From assembly GCA_964630635.1 (NCBI GenBank), contig CAZVVM010000017.1:1-25613 (forward strand): a stretch of 25,613 nt of DNA. Direction: 5' to 3'. Position 1 is the first letter of the stretch. Every line of letters starts with the position of its first letter. Shown piece after piece: positions 7,070 to 14,752 of this stretch. Position numbers and translations under genes: made by a program. Source of the stretch: Colimorpha_A sp964630635 (lineage in GTDB: Bacteria; Bacillota; Clostridia; Oscillospirales; CAG-272). The notes under the pieces were generated by a model. That model saw nothing but the letters and a program-made list of their open reading frames with translations, was not told the DNA's origin and did not search any database.

Positions 7070-8308
7070 ATGGTATTGAAGGGAAATGCAATCGTCGGAC
7101 AGTCGGGCGGACCTACCGCCGCAATAAACGCCACGTTAAGCGGTGTTATCAGAGGCGCCATCGCTGACGGGAATATCGAAACGATCTTCGGTATGTATCA
7201 CGGTATCGAGGGTATTCTGAATGATAATTTCTGCAATCTTACAGAGATGTTTGCCGATGAAAGCAAGCTCGTAACTCTTGAAAAAACGCCTGCCGCAGCT
7301 CTCGGCTCCTGCCGTAAGAAGCTTCCGTCGCTTGATAATATGTCGGACTGCGATAAAGCGGTATACGAAAAGGTATTTGACTTCTTCAAGAAGCATAATA
7401 TCCGTTACTTCTTCTATATCGGCGGTAATGATTCGATGGACACCGTCGCAAAGCTTTCCGCGTATTCAAAGACCGTGGATTACGAAATGCGTATAATGGG
7501 CGTGCCGAAAACGATCGACAACGACGTTATGGGTACCGACCATACGCCCGGCTACGGTTCTGCGGCAAAGTACATTGCGGCATCGGTTTCCGAGATGCTC
7601 CGCGACTGCGCGGTCTATACCGTGAAGGCGGTTACGATAATTGAGATTATGGGACGTGACGCCGGCTGGCTTACTGCCGCTGCCGCTCTTACGAGAGCGA
7701 CGGGATTTGAGCCCGACCTTATATATCTTCCCGAAAGAGTATTTAACTACGACGAGTTCTTTGCAGATATCCGTGCTTGCCTTGAGAAGCATCCTAACGT
7801 AGTCGTTTGCGTTTCCGAGGGAATACGCCTTTCTGACGGCAGATACGTTGGCGAAGGAACGCAGAGCGGCGTTGCCGATGCCTTCGGTCACAAGTACCTT
7901 TCCGGAACGGGTAAGGCGCTTGAGCTTGCAGTTAAAGAGGAGATCGGCTGTAAGGTTCGCTCCGTTGAGCTTAATATTCTTCAGAGATGCGCTTCTCATA
8001 TCGCTTCTCTTACCGATATTACCGAGTCGGTTGCAGTCGGTAAAGCCGCAGTCGAGAATGCGGTAAACGGCGTCAGCGGCAAGATGATGACATTCGTTCG
8101 TACGGGCAACGATCCTTATACCTGCGTTCCCGGATACGAGGATATTGACAAGATCGCAAATATGGTAAGAACAGTTCCCGACAGCTTCATTAACGAGCGC
8201 GGAAACGGTATTACCGACGAGGGCGTCAAGTACCTGCTTCCTCTTATCGAAGGAGAGAGCTATCCCGAGTACAAAAACGGTCTTCCCGTACACATTTCTC
8301 TTAAATAA
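7070..8308 (+). CDS. pfp: Pyrophosphate--fructose-6-phosphate 1-phosphotransferase (PPi-PFK)
   Basis: Reversible glycolytic enzyme that phosphorylates fructose-6-phosphate with PPi instead of ATP, saving ATP in anaerobes. The 412-residue protein has GGPTAAIN (13-20), GGNDS (118-122), PKTIDND (146-152) and MGRDAGW (194-200). Asp121 and Lys147 occupy the two positions (Gly104 and Gly124 in the ATP enzyme) whose replacement by Asp and Lys marks PPi use. GGNDSMDT is, to my knowledge, normal for this bacterial PPi-PFK clade. The ATG has a strong TGGAGG site. No clear promoter fits between the tRNA terminator and this site. The S1-domain gene follows after 81 bases. Confidence 0.93.
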   Translation: MVLKGNAIVGQSGGPTAAINATLSGVIRGAIADGNIETIFGMYHGIEGILNDNFCNLTEMFADESKLVTLEKTPAAALGSCRKKLPSLDNMSDCDKAVYEKVFDFFKKHNIRYFFYIGGNDSMDTVAKLSAYSKTVDYEMRIMGVPKTIDNDVMGTDHTPGYGSAAKYIAASVSEMLRDCAVYTVKAVTIIEIMGRDAGWLTAAAALTRATGFEPDLIYLPERVFNYDEFFADIRACLEKHPNVVVCVSEGIRLSDGRYVGEGTQSGVADAFGHKYLSGTGKALELAVKEEIGCKVRSVELNILQRCASHIASLTDITESVAVGKAAVENAVNGVSGKMMTFVRTGNDPYTCVPGYEDIDKIANMVRTVPDSFINERGNGITDEGVKYLLPLIEGESYPEYKNGLPVHISLK

Positions 8309-8320
8309 ATAGCATATAAA

Positions 8321-8385
8321 AGACCTCCGCCGAATATAGTAGTAACGCTTATCAAAAAAGCGGACGAAACGTTCGGTGGAGGTTT
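8321..8385 (+). promoter_or_regulatory. Leader hairpin sequestering the Shine-Dalgarno of the S1-domain gene
   Basis: Bases 8321-8334 pair with 8372-8385 in a 14-bp stem with two G-U pairs. The 3' arm contains the GGAGG ribosome binding site (8378-8382) of the gene starting at 8390. A second small stem, CGCTT/AAGCG (8346-8350 with 8358-8362), sits in the apical part. No T-run follows, so it is not a typical terminator. A role in translational control (autoregulation, RNA thermometer or ligand switch) is inferred. Confidence 0.7.
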
Positions 8386-8389
8386 AATT

Positions 8390-9322
8390 ATGCATTTATG
8401 TAAATACAAGCCCGAGGGAGCCGTTCTCTCAATGCCTGAAAACAGGGAATATCTTTCAAGCGAAAACGGGCTTATCCGCGCGATGAACGAGGGTGTTATC
8501 CTTGAAGCGATGGCGGTAAGGTGTGACGCAAATTACACACTTACGGTCGATCTCGGGTGTATGGTCGGAGTTATCGACCGCAGCGACGTTGAATACGACA
8601 GAACCGGGGCTGATACGCGCGATATCGCAGTTATTACTCGCGTGGGTAAAGCTGTTTGCTTCAAGGTGATGGGATTCTACTCGGAAAAAGGCGTTAAGAT
8701 GGTGCGTTTATCCCGCAAGGAAGCGCAAAGGGAGTGCTACGAGGCGTTCCTCGGCGACTGTATTGCGGGTGACATTATAGACGCGAAGATAACGCATCTT
8801 GAAAGCTTCGGGGCATTTGTCGATATCGGCTGCGGAATAATCTCGCTTCTGTCCATTGACTGTATTTCAGTTTCGCGTATAAGCCACCCATCAGACCGTT
8901 TTTCGGTCGGTGACAGAATAAAGGTCGCTATAAAGAGCAACGACGGAGAGAGAATTTACGTGACGCATAAGGAGCTTCTCGGAACCTGGGAGGAAAACGC
9001 ATCAATGTTTTCTGTCGGGCAGACCGTCGCGGGAATCGTCAGAAGCATTGAGGATTACGGGATATTCGTCGAGCTGACGCCGAATCTTGCAGGGCTTGCA
9101 GAGTACCGTTCCGATATTACCGTAGGGCAGACGACTGCTGTTTACATAAAGAATATCATTCCCGAACGAATGAAACTGAAGCTCGTGATAATTGACGCGT
9201 ACAAGGGTGAAAACGTCCCCGTGCGCGAGATACGGCCCCTTGGAGATGACGTTTCTCATATTGACTCCTGGCAATACTCGCCGAGCGGAAGCCAGCGGAT
9301 AATCGAGACGGTTTTTAACTAA
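8390..9322 (+). CDS. S1-domain RNA-binding protein (three S1 repeats)
   Basis: A 310-residue protein with three OB-fold S1 motifs at about 34-109 (divergent), 126-193 (ITHLESFGAFVDIG...) and 209-268 (VRSIEDYGIFVELTPNLAGLAE). The third is the best conserved. It resembles the short S1-like proteins of Clostridia rather than a four- to six-domain ribosomal protein S1. Expected role: binding mRNA or the ribosome in the cytoplasm; a specific function cannot be read. The start ATG lies 7 bases after GGAGG, which is buried in the leader hairpin at 8321-8385. It lies downstream of pfp in the same orientation and ends at a bidirectional terminator. It may be the functional S1 of this organism or an accessory paralogue. 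Confidence 0.85.
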   Translation: MHLCKYKPEGAVLSMPENREYLSSENGLIRAMNEGVILEAMAVRCDANYTLTVDLGCMVGVIDRSDVEYDRTGADTRDIAVITRVGKAVCFKVMGFYSEKGVKMVRLSRKEAQRECYEAFLGDCIAGDIIDAKITHLESFGAFVDIGCGIISLLSIDCISVSRISHPSDRFSVGDRIKVAIKSNDGERIYVTHKELLGTWEENASMFSVGQTVAGIVRSIEDYGIFVELTPNLAGLAEYRSDITVGQTTAVYIKNIIPERMKLKLVIIDAYKGENVPVREIRPLGDDVSHIDSWQYSPSGSQRIIETVFN

Positions 9323-9325
9323 TAT

Positions 9326-9352
9326 AAAACAGCCCGCATTGCGGGCTGTTTT
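9326..9352. terminator. Bidirectional terminator between the S1-domain gene and the vanT-like gene
   Basis: A perfect 12-bp inverted repeat, AAAACAGCCCGC with its complement, around a 3-base loop. A and T runs on either side make it work for both convergent genes; it lies 3 bases after one stop and 5 bases from the other. Confidence 0.9.
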
Positions 9353-9357
9353 GATTA

Positions 9358-11481
9358 TCAAATAATTTCGAGGCGACGACCGAGACGGGAGAAAATTTCA
9401 TTTGTTATCGTTCCTGCTTGGAAGGCAACTTCCTCAGCGCTTATTACCTCGTCGCCGTCACGTCCGATAAGAGTAACGGTAGAGCCGACTGCTGCTTCGG
9501 GAATATCGGTCACGTCAATCATTAGCTGGTCCATACAGATGCGTCCGACCATCGGAGCGCGCTTGCCGCAAACGATAACGCTTGCCTTGCCCGAAAGACA
9601 CCTCGGAATACCGTCACCGTATCCGATAGGCAGAACGGCTATACGGCTTTCACGCTCGGTAGTAAATGCTCTGCCGTATCCTATCGACGCGCCCGGCTGA
9701 TAAGTGCGGAGCTGAATGATCTTTGTCTTTATCGACATTACGGGCGAAAGAGAAACGTCTATACTCTTTTCATAGCCGTACTCGCTGTCCGCGCCGTAAA
9801 GAGAAATTCCCATACGCGCGTAGTCGCTTCTGATTTCGGGGTAATTGAGTAGACCGTAGCTTGCCTGAATATGTTGAGTTTTAACGGGAAGTCCTCTTGC
9901 TTTGAGCGTGTCGATAAGTGAATTGAAGGAGCTTATCTGTTTTTTCGTATATTCGATATCGCTGTCGGTCTTCGAATCACTTACGCAAAGGTGAGAGAAT
10001 ACGCCGTCAACGGAAAGATTTTTGAGTGCATATACCGATGCGACCGTCTCCGCGTCGTTTACGTCAATTCCGATTCTGTGCATTCCGCTGTCGATGGCGA
10101 TATGTACCTTTATCTTTTTACCTTTGGAGTCAAGCTCCTTGGCGTAATCAAGATCGAATACAGTTTGAGTAATGCCGTATTTTTTAAGGTCTTTGGCTCT
10201 TGTGGGATCGGTATATCCAAGAACGAGGATCATACCCTTAACGCCGAATTTGCGTATGGCGATTCCTTCGTCGACGGTAGCGACGCCGTAAGCGTCAACA
10301 CCGAGCTTCTGAAGCTCCTTTGTGACCTCAAACGCGCCGTGACCGTATCCTTCGTCCTTGACGATGGCGAGAAGCTTGCATCCCTTTGGCATTATACGGC
10401 GGAGCTCGCTTACGTTATTGCGCAGTGCAGCAAGATCAAGCTCGATCCAAGAGCGTTCGCCTTTTGATTTTGGTGAGTACTTTTTGAGTTTATCAAATAT
10501 AAGGAGACAAAGAAACGAGAAGACAAGCGAAAGAACCGTTACCGTTACAAACATAACCGTCTCGTTGTCTACAAAAAGCTTTTCAAGACCTACGATAGCC
10601 GATGCAAAGCGTATTCCAACGATTATAACGGGGTGGATCAAATAAACGATGAGCGAAATATCTCGCACACCGCGAAGCCGCTTTCCTCTGAACGACATAA
10701 GGAAAGAGAAGAGAAAGAACATAACAGCGGGAAGGAGCAGGTACATACTGTCGTGCAGCTGGAAGCTCTTGCTGTTGAGAATAAGTCCTTCAGCTGTCAT
10801 AGCGGTAAGCGTTATGATGAATCCGATGATTGACGGGATCCTGCCAATGATCTTGTCCTTGGTGCTGTAAAGCATTGCGCCGAGAACAATAAACAGAGGC
10901 GCAAAGAATATTCCGTTTTGAGTTGTATCCATCACGATGAATATCTCATCAAAAAGGGATTTCAGGAAGGGAACATTCCTTGTGATACCGTAATAGCTGT
11001 TTCCGAGAAGTCCGAACAGATAAAGCGGGACGGTAAGAGCGAATGCGAGCTTCATACCGAATTTGCGCACGAGATACCATGCGATGACCGCGCCGATTAT
11101 TGAAGCGGGAAGATACCAGAGATGGTAAAGAGTTCCGTTAAAGAATATGTTTTTGAGTATCGACGGCAGAAGAGGACGAACCGAAAAATCGCCCTTATAG
11201 ATCTGCAAAGGCAGACATATGAGAATTGCCGCGCCATATATCAGCACGCTTTTCTTGACAAAGCTTATGAGCTTTCCGTTTCCGCGTTCGACGTCGCGTA
11301 TCAGGAAAAATCCCGACGTCATAAAGAAAAACGGAACCGCCAAGCGTGCAAAAATGCTTGTAAGTACGAAATTGCCTGTTGCAGTAAAGTCGAGAAGAGG
11401 AGAAGTATGGTTTGCTATTACGAGAACAGCGGCAATTATACGGAAAACGTCAATTCCGGTATAGCCATTTTTTGTTTCCAT
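9358..11481 (-). CDS. vanT: VanT-type membrane serine racemase (acyltransferase-3 domain fused to alanine racemase fold)
   Basis: A 707-residue protein that makes D-Ser from L-Ser for D-Ala-D-Ser peptidoglycan ends. The N-terminal about 335 residues form a multi-helix acyltransferase-3-like membrane domain (start YTGIDVFRIIAAVLVIANHT), thought to help L-Ser uptake in VanT. From about 343 comes a PLP racemase: PLP Lys375 in AIVKDEGYGHG, catalytic Tyr602 in SIGYGRAF, GYGDG (620-624) and CMDQ (649-652). Asn694 in TITNEIF stands where alanine racemases have Tyr354, the change reported for VanT serine racemases (Asn696 in VanTG). Length and fusion match VanT (about 700). It starts 24 bases after the ligase stop with an AAAGGA site, so the two are co-transcribed. 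Alanine racemization as a side activity is likely. Confidence 0.9.
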   Translation of the reverse strand: METKNGYTGIDVFRIIAAVLVIANHTSPLLDFTATGNFVLTSIFARLAVPFFFMTSGFFLIRDVERGNGKLISFVKKSVLIYGAAILICLPLQIYKGDFSVRPLLPSILKNIFFNGTLYHLWYLPASIIGAVIAWYLVRKFGMKLAFALTVPLYLFGLLGNSYYGITRNVPFLKSLFDEIFIVMDTTQNGIFFAPLFIVLGAMLYSTKDKIIGRIPSIIGFIITLTAMTAEGLILNSKSFQLHDSMYLLLPAVMFFLFSFLMSFRGKRLRGVRDISLIVYLIHPVIIVGIRFASAIVGLEKLFVDNETVMFVTVTVLSLVFSFLCLLIFDKLKKYSPKSKGERSWIELDLAALRNNVSELRRIMPKGCKLLAIVKDEGYGHGAFEVTKELQKLGVDAYGVATVDEGIAIRKFGVKGMILVLGYTDPTRAKDLKKYGITQTVFDLDYAKELDSKGKKIKVHIAIDSGMHRIGIDVNDAETVASVYALKNLSVDGVFSHLCVSDSKTDSDIEYTKKQISSFNSLIDTLKARGLPVKTQHIQASYGLLNYPEIRSDYARMGISLYGADSEYGYEKSIDVSLSPVMSIKTKIIQLRTYQPGASIGYGRAFTTERESRIAVLPIGYGDGIPRCLSGKASVIVCGKRAPMVGRICMDQLMIDVTDIPEAAVGSTVTLIGRDGDEVISAEEVAFQAGTITNEIFSRLGRRLEII

Positions 11482-11505
11482 AGTTTCATCCTTTCAGAGT
11501 GTAGT

Positions 11506-12549
11506 TCAGATATAAAGACCGATAAGCTTATCGAGCATCTTGTCAAAGGAAAGCCCGATGCCTTTCATCATACTGGGATAACGGCTGTGCGAGGTGAATC
11601 CCGGAATCGTATTGACCTCATTAAATACTATGCGCTTATCGGGAGTAAGGAACATATCCACGCGTGCAAAGCCCGAGCAGGCAAGCGCTTTATATATGAT
11701 CTTCGCGCTTTCCTGAATACGTTTTTCGGTTTCGGGATCAATTCTTGCGGGCATATAGATGTTTGAGGTGATAAGATTATACTTTTCGGTAAAGTCGAAG
11801 AAGCCGTGCGAAAGCTCGATCTCGTCAACTCGTCCGACGGTAAGCTCGTCGATGCCGAGAACGGCGCAACCGACTTCAAATCCGTCAATGTTTTCTTCGA
11901 TGATTACCTCATCGTCGTGCTCAAAAGCGAAGCTTACTGCCGAAACGAGCTCTTCCTCGCGGTAGATCTTCGTAATTCCGAATGATGAGCCGGCGCGTAC
12001 GGGCTTGACGAAAAGGGGATACGTAAGAGACGCTGTCAGAGTGGGTGCTTCGTTCTGCTGATATTTTCTTATCATCACTGCCTTCGGGACTTCAATTCCC
12101 GCAAGCTCTACGAGCTTATGTGCGCGGTCCTTGTCCATACAGATAGCGGAAGAAAGCGCGCTGCATCCGACGACCGTAATTCCCGCAAGCTCAAACAGTC
12201 CCTGAACTGTTCCGTCCTCTCCGTTCTTTCCGTGAAGAATGGGAAGGACAAGGTCAATCTCGGTAAGTACGTTTCCGTCGTGCCGAAGCTCGATTATGCC
12301 CTTTGAGGAACGGCTGTGAGAAATAACGACGGGGGTAAGAAGCTCTGGATCATTCATCCAGGTATTGTTTGGGATATTTTCGTAGCTTCCGTAATAACGG
12401 TACCAGTCGCCGTCACGAGTAATTCCGATGGGAATAACTTCGTATTTTTCGGGATCGAGATTATCGAACACCGAGAACGATGACTGAAGTGATATTTCGT
12501 ATTCTGTTGAGTTTCCGCCGAAAATAACGGCGATTCTGATTTTAGCCAT
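11506..12549 (-). CDS. vanG: D-alanine--D-serine ligase, VanG type
   Basis: ATP-grasp ligase of 347 residues joining D-Ala to D-Ser, giving peptidoglycan ends with low vancomycin affinity. It is very close in pattern to VanG: FGGNSTEYEISLQS (10-23), LHGKNGEDGT (105-114), VKPVRAGSSFGITK (181-194), GFFDFTEKY (249-257), and NEVNTIPGFTSHSRYP (310-325). Two residues mark D-Ser specificity in VanC/VanG enzymes: Phe251 (Tyr210 in E. coli DdlB) and Arg323 (Leu282 in DdlB), one number away from VanG Phe252/Arg324. The D-Lac signature is absent. It is first in a two-gene operon with vanT and has a consensus promoter. No vanXY, vanRS or vanW is nearby. It could be the cell's only Ddl or an addition to a housekeeping Ddl elsewhere. 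Confidence 0.88.
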   Translation of the reverse strand: MAKIRIAVIFGGNSTEYEISLQSSFSVFDNLDPEKYEVIPIGITRDGDWYRYYGSYENIPNNTWMNDPELLTPVVISHSRSSKGIIELRHDGNVLTEIDLVLPILHGKNGEDGTVQGLFELAGITVVGCSALSSAICMDKDRAHKLVELAGIEVPKAVMIRKYQQNEAPTLTASLTYPLFVKPVRAGSSFGITKIYREEELVSAVSFAFEHDDEVIIEENIDGFEVGCAVLGIDELTVGRVDEIELSHGFFDFTEKYNLITSNIYMPARIDPETEKRIQESAKIIYKALACSGFARVDMFLTPDKRIVFNEVNTIPGFTSHSRYPSMMKGIGLSFDKMLDKLIGLYI

Positions 12550-12587
12550 TTACAGCTCCTTGATACAATAATCAAACAATTAATATT

Positions 12588-12616
12588 ATTATAACTCCAA
12601 AGACATAAATTGTCAA
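12588..12616 (-). promoter_or_regulatory. Perfect consensus sigma-A promoter of the vanG-vanT pair
   Basis: On the minus strand, TTGACA, a 17-base spacer and TATAAT lie about 40 bases upstream of the ligase start. The match to consensus is exact in both boxes. I see no obvious operator repeat around it, suggesting strong constitutive expression. Confidence 0.88.
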
Positions 12617-12639
12617 CCTTTTGTTATCTTGAATCGGTA

Positions 12640-12668
12640 TTGACTATTTGATCAAACCGTAGTATAAT
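12640..12668 (+). promoter_or_regulatory. Sigma-A promoter of the CorC-family gene
   Basis: TTGACT (12640-12645), 17 bases, TATAAT (12663-12668). It is divergent from the vanG promoter, with the two -35 boxes 23 bases apart. Confidence 0.85.
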
Positions 12669-12686
12669 ATATAAGATTAATATTCT

Positions 12687-12696
12687 GAGGGGGGGA
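12687..12696 (+). promoter_or_regulatory. Ribosome binding site that fixes a TTG start
   Basis: GAGGGGGGGA, a G-rich Shine-Dalgarno, ends 6 bases before the TTG at 12703. The next in-frame ATG is 25 codons later and would remove most of the first membrane helix, so TTG is the start. The run of seven G is also a possible slippage or sequencing-error site, though it lies outside the coding region. Confidence 0.75.
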
Positions 12697-12702
12697 TTCT
12701 TT

Positions 12703-14049
12703 TTGGATCCGTTATGGGGTCAATTAATACTCCAGTTTATTCTTATTTTCATTAACGCAATATTTGCCTGCTCCGAGATGGCTGTCGTTTCTCTTAACGA
12801 GAAGAAGATGGAAAAGCTCGCGGAGGATGGCAATAAAAAGGCGGCAAAGCTTTTGAAGATGCTTCAGAATCCCGACAGATTTCTGTCGACGATACAGATA
12901 AGCATTACGCTTGCCGGCTTCCTTGCTTCGGCGTTCGCGGCTGATAACATCGCAAACCGACTGACGAAGTGGCTGTACTCCGATATCGGGTTCACTTCTC
13001 TCGGTCACACCGCGCTCGATACCCTTTGCGTGGTTCTCATTACGGTAATACTTTCTTATTTCACGCTCGTTCTCGGAGAGCTTGTTCCGAAAAGAATAGC
13101 GATGAAAAACCCCGAGAAGGCGGCAATGGGCCTCTGCTCTCTTGTGAGCTTTTTCGCAATTATTTTCCGTCCGATGGTTTGGTTCCTTTCAGTGTCGACC
13201 AATCTCGTTCTTAAAATGCTTCGTATTGACCCGAAGCACGAGGACGAGGAAGTGACCGAGGAGGAGATCCGCCTTATGGTCGAATCGAGCGAAGAGGACG
13301 GAAACATTCAGGCAGACGAGAAGGAAATGATCGAAAACATTTTCGAGTTCAATAATACTACCGCTGCCGATATTATGACGCACCGTACCGAGATGTCGGC
13401 GATAGAGATCAACGCGAGCTTCGAGGATATTATAAACATCATAAACGAAACGGGTTATTCGCGTTTTCCCGTTTACGAGGACGATATAGATAACATAATC
13501 GGCGTTTTGAGCACGAGAAGATTCCTTCTTAACATCTGCGAAAAGTCACAGAAAACGCTTAAAGAGCTTATTTTTGAGCCGAATTTCGTTCCCGAATCTG
13601 TACGCGCCGACCTTCTTTTCCGCGATATGCAGGAAAAGAAAACTCATATGGCAATAATACTTGACGAGTACGGCGGTACTGCGGGTCTTGTTACTATGGA
13701 AGACCTGATCGAGCAGATCGTCGGTAATATTTACGATGAGACTGACGAGACCTTTGAAGACGAAGAGATCGAAGAGCTTGGAGAAAATCTATACCGTATG
13801 GATGGCAGCGTTTCGCTTGACACGGTAGAAGAAACGCTCGATATTGATTTCCCGCCCGAGGACGACGATCTGTCAACTCTTTCGGGACTTATATTCAGCC
13901 GATTTACGACGATTCCCGCCGATGGAGAAACTCCCGAGCTTGTGATCGACCGACTTCATATAAAGGTCGAGGAGATAACCGAGCACAGAGTCGTTTCCGC
14001 CGTCGTTGAGCTTCTTCCGAAGGAAGAAAACGAGGACGAGGAAGAATAA
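12703..14049 (+). CDS. CorC/HlyC-family membrane protein (CNNM + CBS pair + CorC domain)
   Basis: A 448-residue inner-membrane protein of the CNNM/MpfA type implicated in Mg2+ efflux or homeostasis; older names are hemolysin C or TlyC. The order is a CNNM (DUF21) membrane domain at 1 to about 180 with four hydrophobic helices and the GELVPKRIA motif (125-133), an acidic linker, a CBS pair (about 222-275 starting DIMTHRTE, and 285-340 with DEYGGTAGLVTMEDLIEQIVGNI), and a CorC_HlyC domain (about 355-440). The tail is very acidic (EENEDEEE). It is monocistronic: own promoter at 12640, terminator at 14054. The Mg2+ role is family knowledge; substrate is not visible here. Confidence 0.92.
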   Translation: MDPLWGQLILQFILIFINAIFACSEMAVVSLNEKKMEKLAEDGNKKAAKLLKMLQNPDRFLSTIQISITLAGFLASAFAADNIANRLTKWLYSDIGFTSLGHTALDTLCVVLITVILSYFTLVLGELVPKRIAMKNPEKAAMGLCSLVSFFAIIFRPMVWFLSVSTNLVLKMLRIDPKHEDEEVTEEEIRLMVESSEEDGNIQADEKEMIENIFEFNNTTAADIMTHRTEMSAIEINASFEDIINIINETGYSRFPVYEDDIDNIIGVLSTRRFLLNICEKSQKTLKELIFEPNFVPESVRADLLFRDMQEKKTHMAIILDEYGGTAGLVTMEDLIEQIVGNIYDETDETFEDEEIEELGENLYRMDGSVSLDTVEETLDIDFPPEDDDLSTLSGLIFSRFTTIPADGETPELVIDRLHIKVEEITEHRVVSAVVELLPKEENEDEEE

Positions 14050-14053
14050 AAAT

Positions 14054-14083
14054 AAAGGCAACTGCCGCAGCAGTTGCCTTTTT
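14054..14083. terminator. Bidirectional terminator between the CorC-family gene and the HAD phosphatase
   Basis: A 12-bp stem, AAAGGCAACTGC with its complement, and loop CGCA, followed by T residues on the plus strand and A residues on the other side. It lies 4 bases after the CorC-family stop and 2 bases from the HAD gene stop. Confidence 0.9.
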
Positions 14084-14084
14084 C

Positions 14085-14735
14085 TTATAGCTTTAAAAGC
14101 AGCTCGGTAAGCTCTCTTGCGTTTTTTACGATGTAGTCCGCTCCCGCGTCCTTAAGCTCGGTTTCGCTTCCGTAACCGTAGGTTACTCCGATACTGTCGA
14201 GGTGCGATTTCTTTGCGCCGTCGATGTCGTGATGTCGGTCACCGACCATAATTACGCGGCTTCTGTCCGTCACCCCGGCAGTTTCGAGCGCATACTCGAT
14301 GACCTCGTGCTTATCGGTGCGTTTGTGGTCCATTTCAGCGCCGCAAACGTGCGTAAAATAGTCGTAAATGTTAAAATACTTAAGTATTTGGTTTGCGTAA
14401 ATTTCGGGCTTCGAGGTTGCCAAAACTATCGTTTTACCAGCTTTTTTGAGGGCTTCGAGCATATCAGTCACACCGTCGTAAAGCGCGTTTTCGAATATGC
14501 CCTTCACCGCGTAATATTCGCGGTAGTAAACGACCGCGAGATCTGCGTCGGCATCAGACATTCCGAAAAGATTTCTGAAGCTTCCGACGAGAGGAGGACC
14601 GATGAACTTGTTAAGTTCATCTCTGCTCGGAACGGGTATTCCGAATTTGTTAAGGGCGTAGGCGGCGGAATTTTTGATTCCGTTGCCCGAGTCCGTTATT
14701 GTTCCGTCAAGGTCAAAAAATACAATGTCTTTCAT
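14085..14735 (-). CDS. HAD-superfamily phosphatase (phosphoglycolate phosphatase-like)
   Basis: A 216-residue class IA HAD hydrolase that forms a phospho-Asp intermediate. Motif I DLDGTITDSG (8-17) holds the nucleophile Asp8 and acid Asp10. Motif II is TSKP (107-110), motif III Lys is in the KHEVIEYAL segment, and motif IV is VGDRHHDIDGAK. An alpha-helical cap lies after motif I (FIGPPLVGSFRN). It resembles Gph/PGP and the 5'-nucleotidase-like YfnB group; the physiological substrate cannot be chosen from sequence. It starts 17 bases after the ABC transporter stop, so it is probably the second gene of that operon. Confidence 0.87.
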   Translation of the reverse strand: MKDIVFFDLDGTITDSGNGIKNSAAYALNKFGIPVPSRDELNKFIGPPLVGSFRNLFGMSDADADLAVVYYREYYAVKGIFENALYDGVTDMLEALKKAGKTIVLATSKPEIYANQILKYFNIYDYFTHVCGAEMDHKRTDKHEVIEYALETAGVTDRSRVIMVGDRHHDIDGAKKSHLDSIGVTYGYGSETELKDAGADYIVKNARELTELLLKL

Positions 14736-14752
14736 TATAATATTCCTAAAAT

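Noticed and set aside
7466..8293. 275-codon open frame on the minus strand, antisense to pfp
   Set aside because: It lies entirely within pfp, which has all PFK motifs. The antisense frame has no ribosome binding site and no recognisable domain; it stays open because of codon bias.
8321..8385. Leader hairpin considered as a terminator for pfp
   Set aside because: The stem is strong but is followed by TTAATTATG rather than a T-run, and it contains the ribosome binding site of the next gene.
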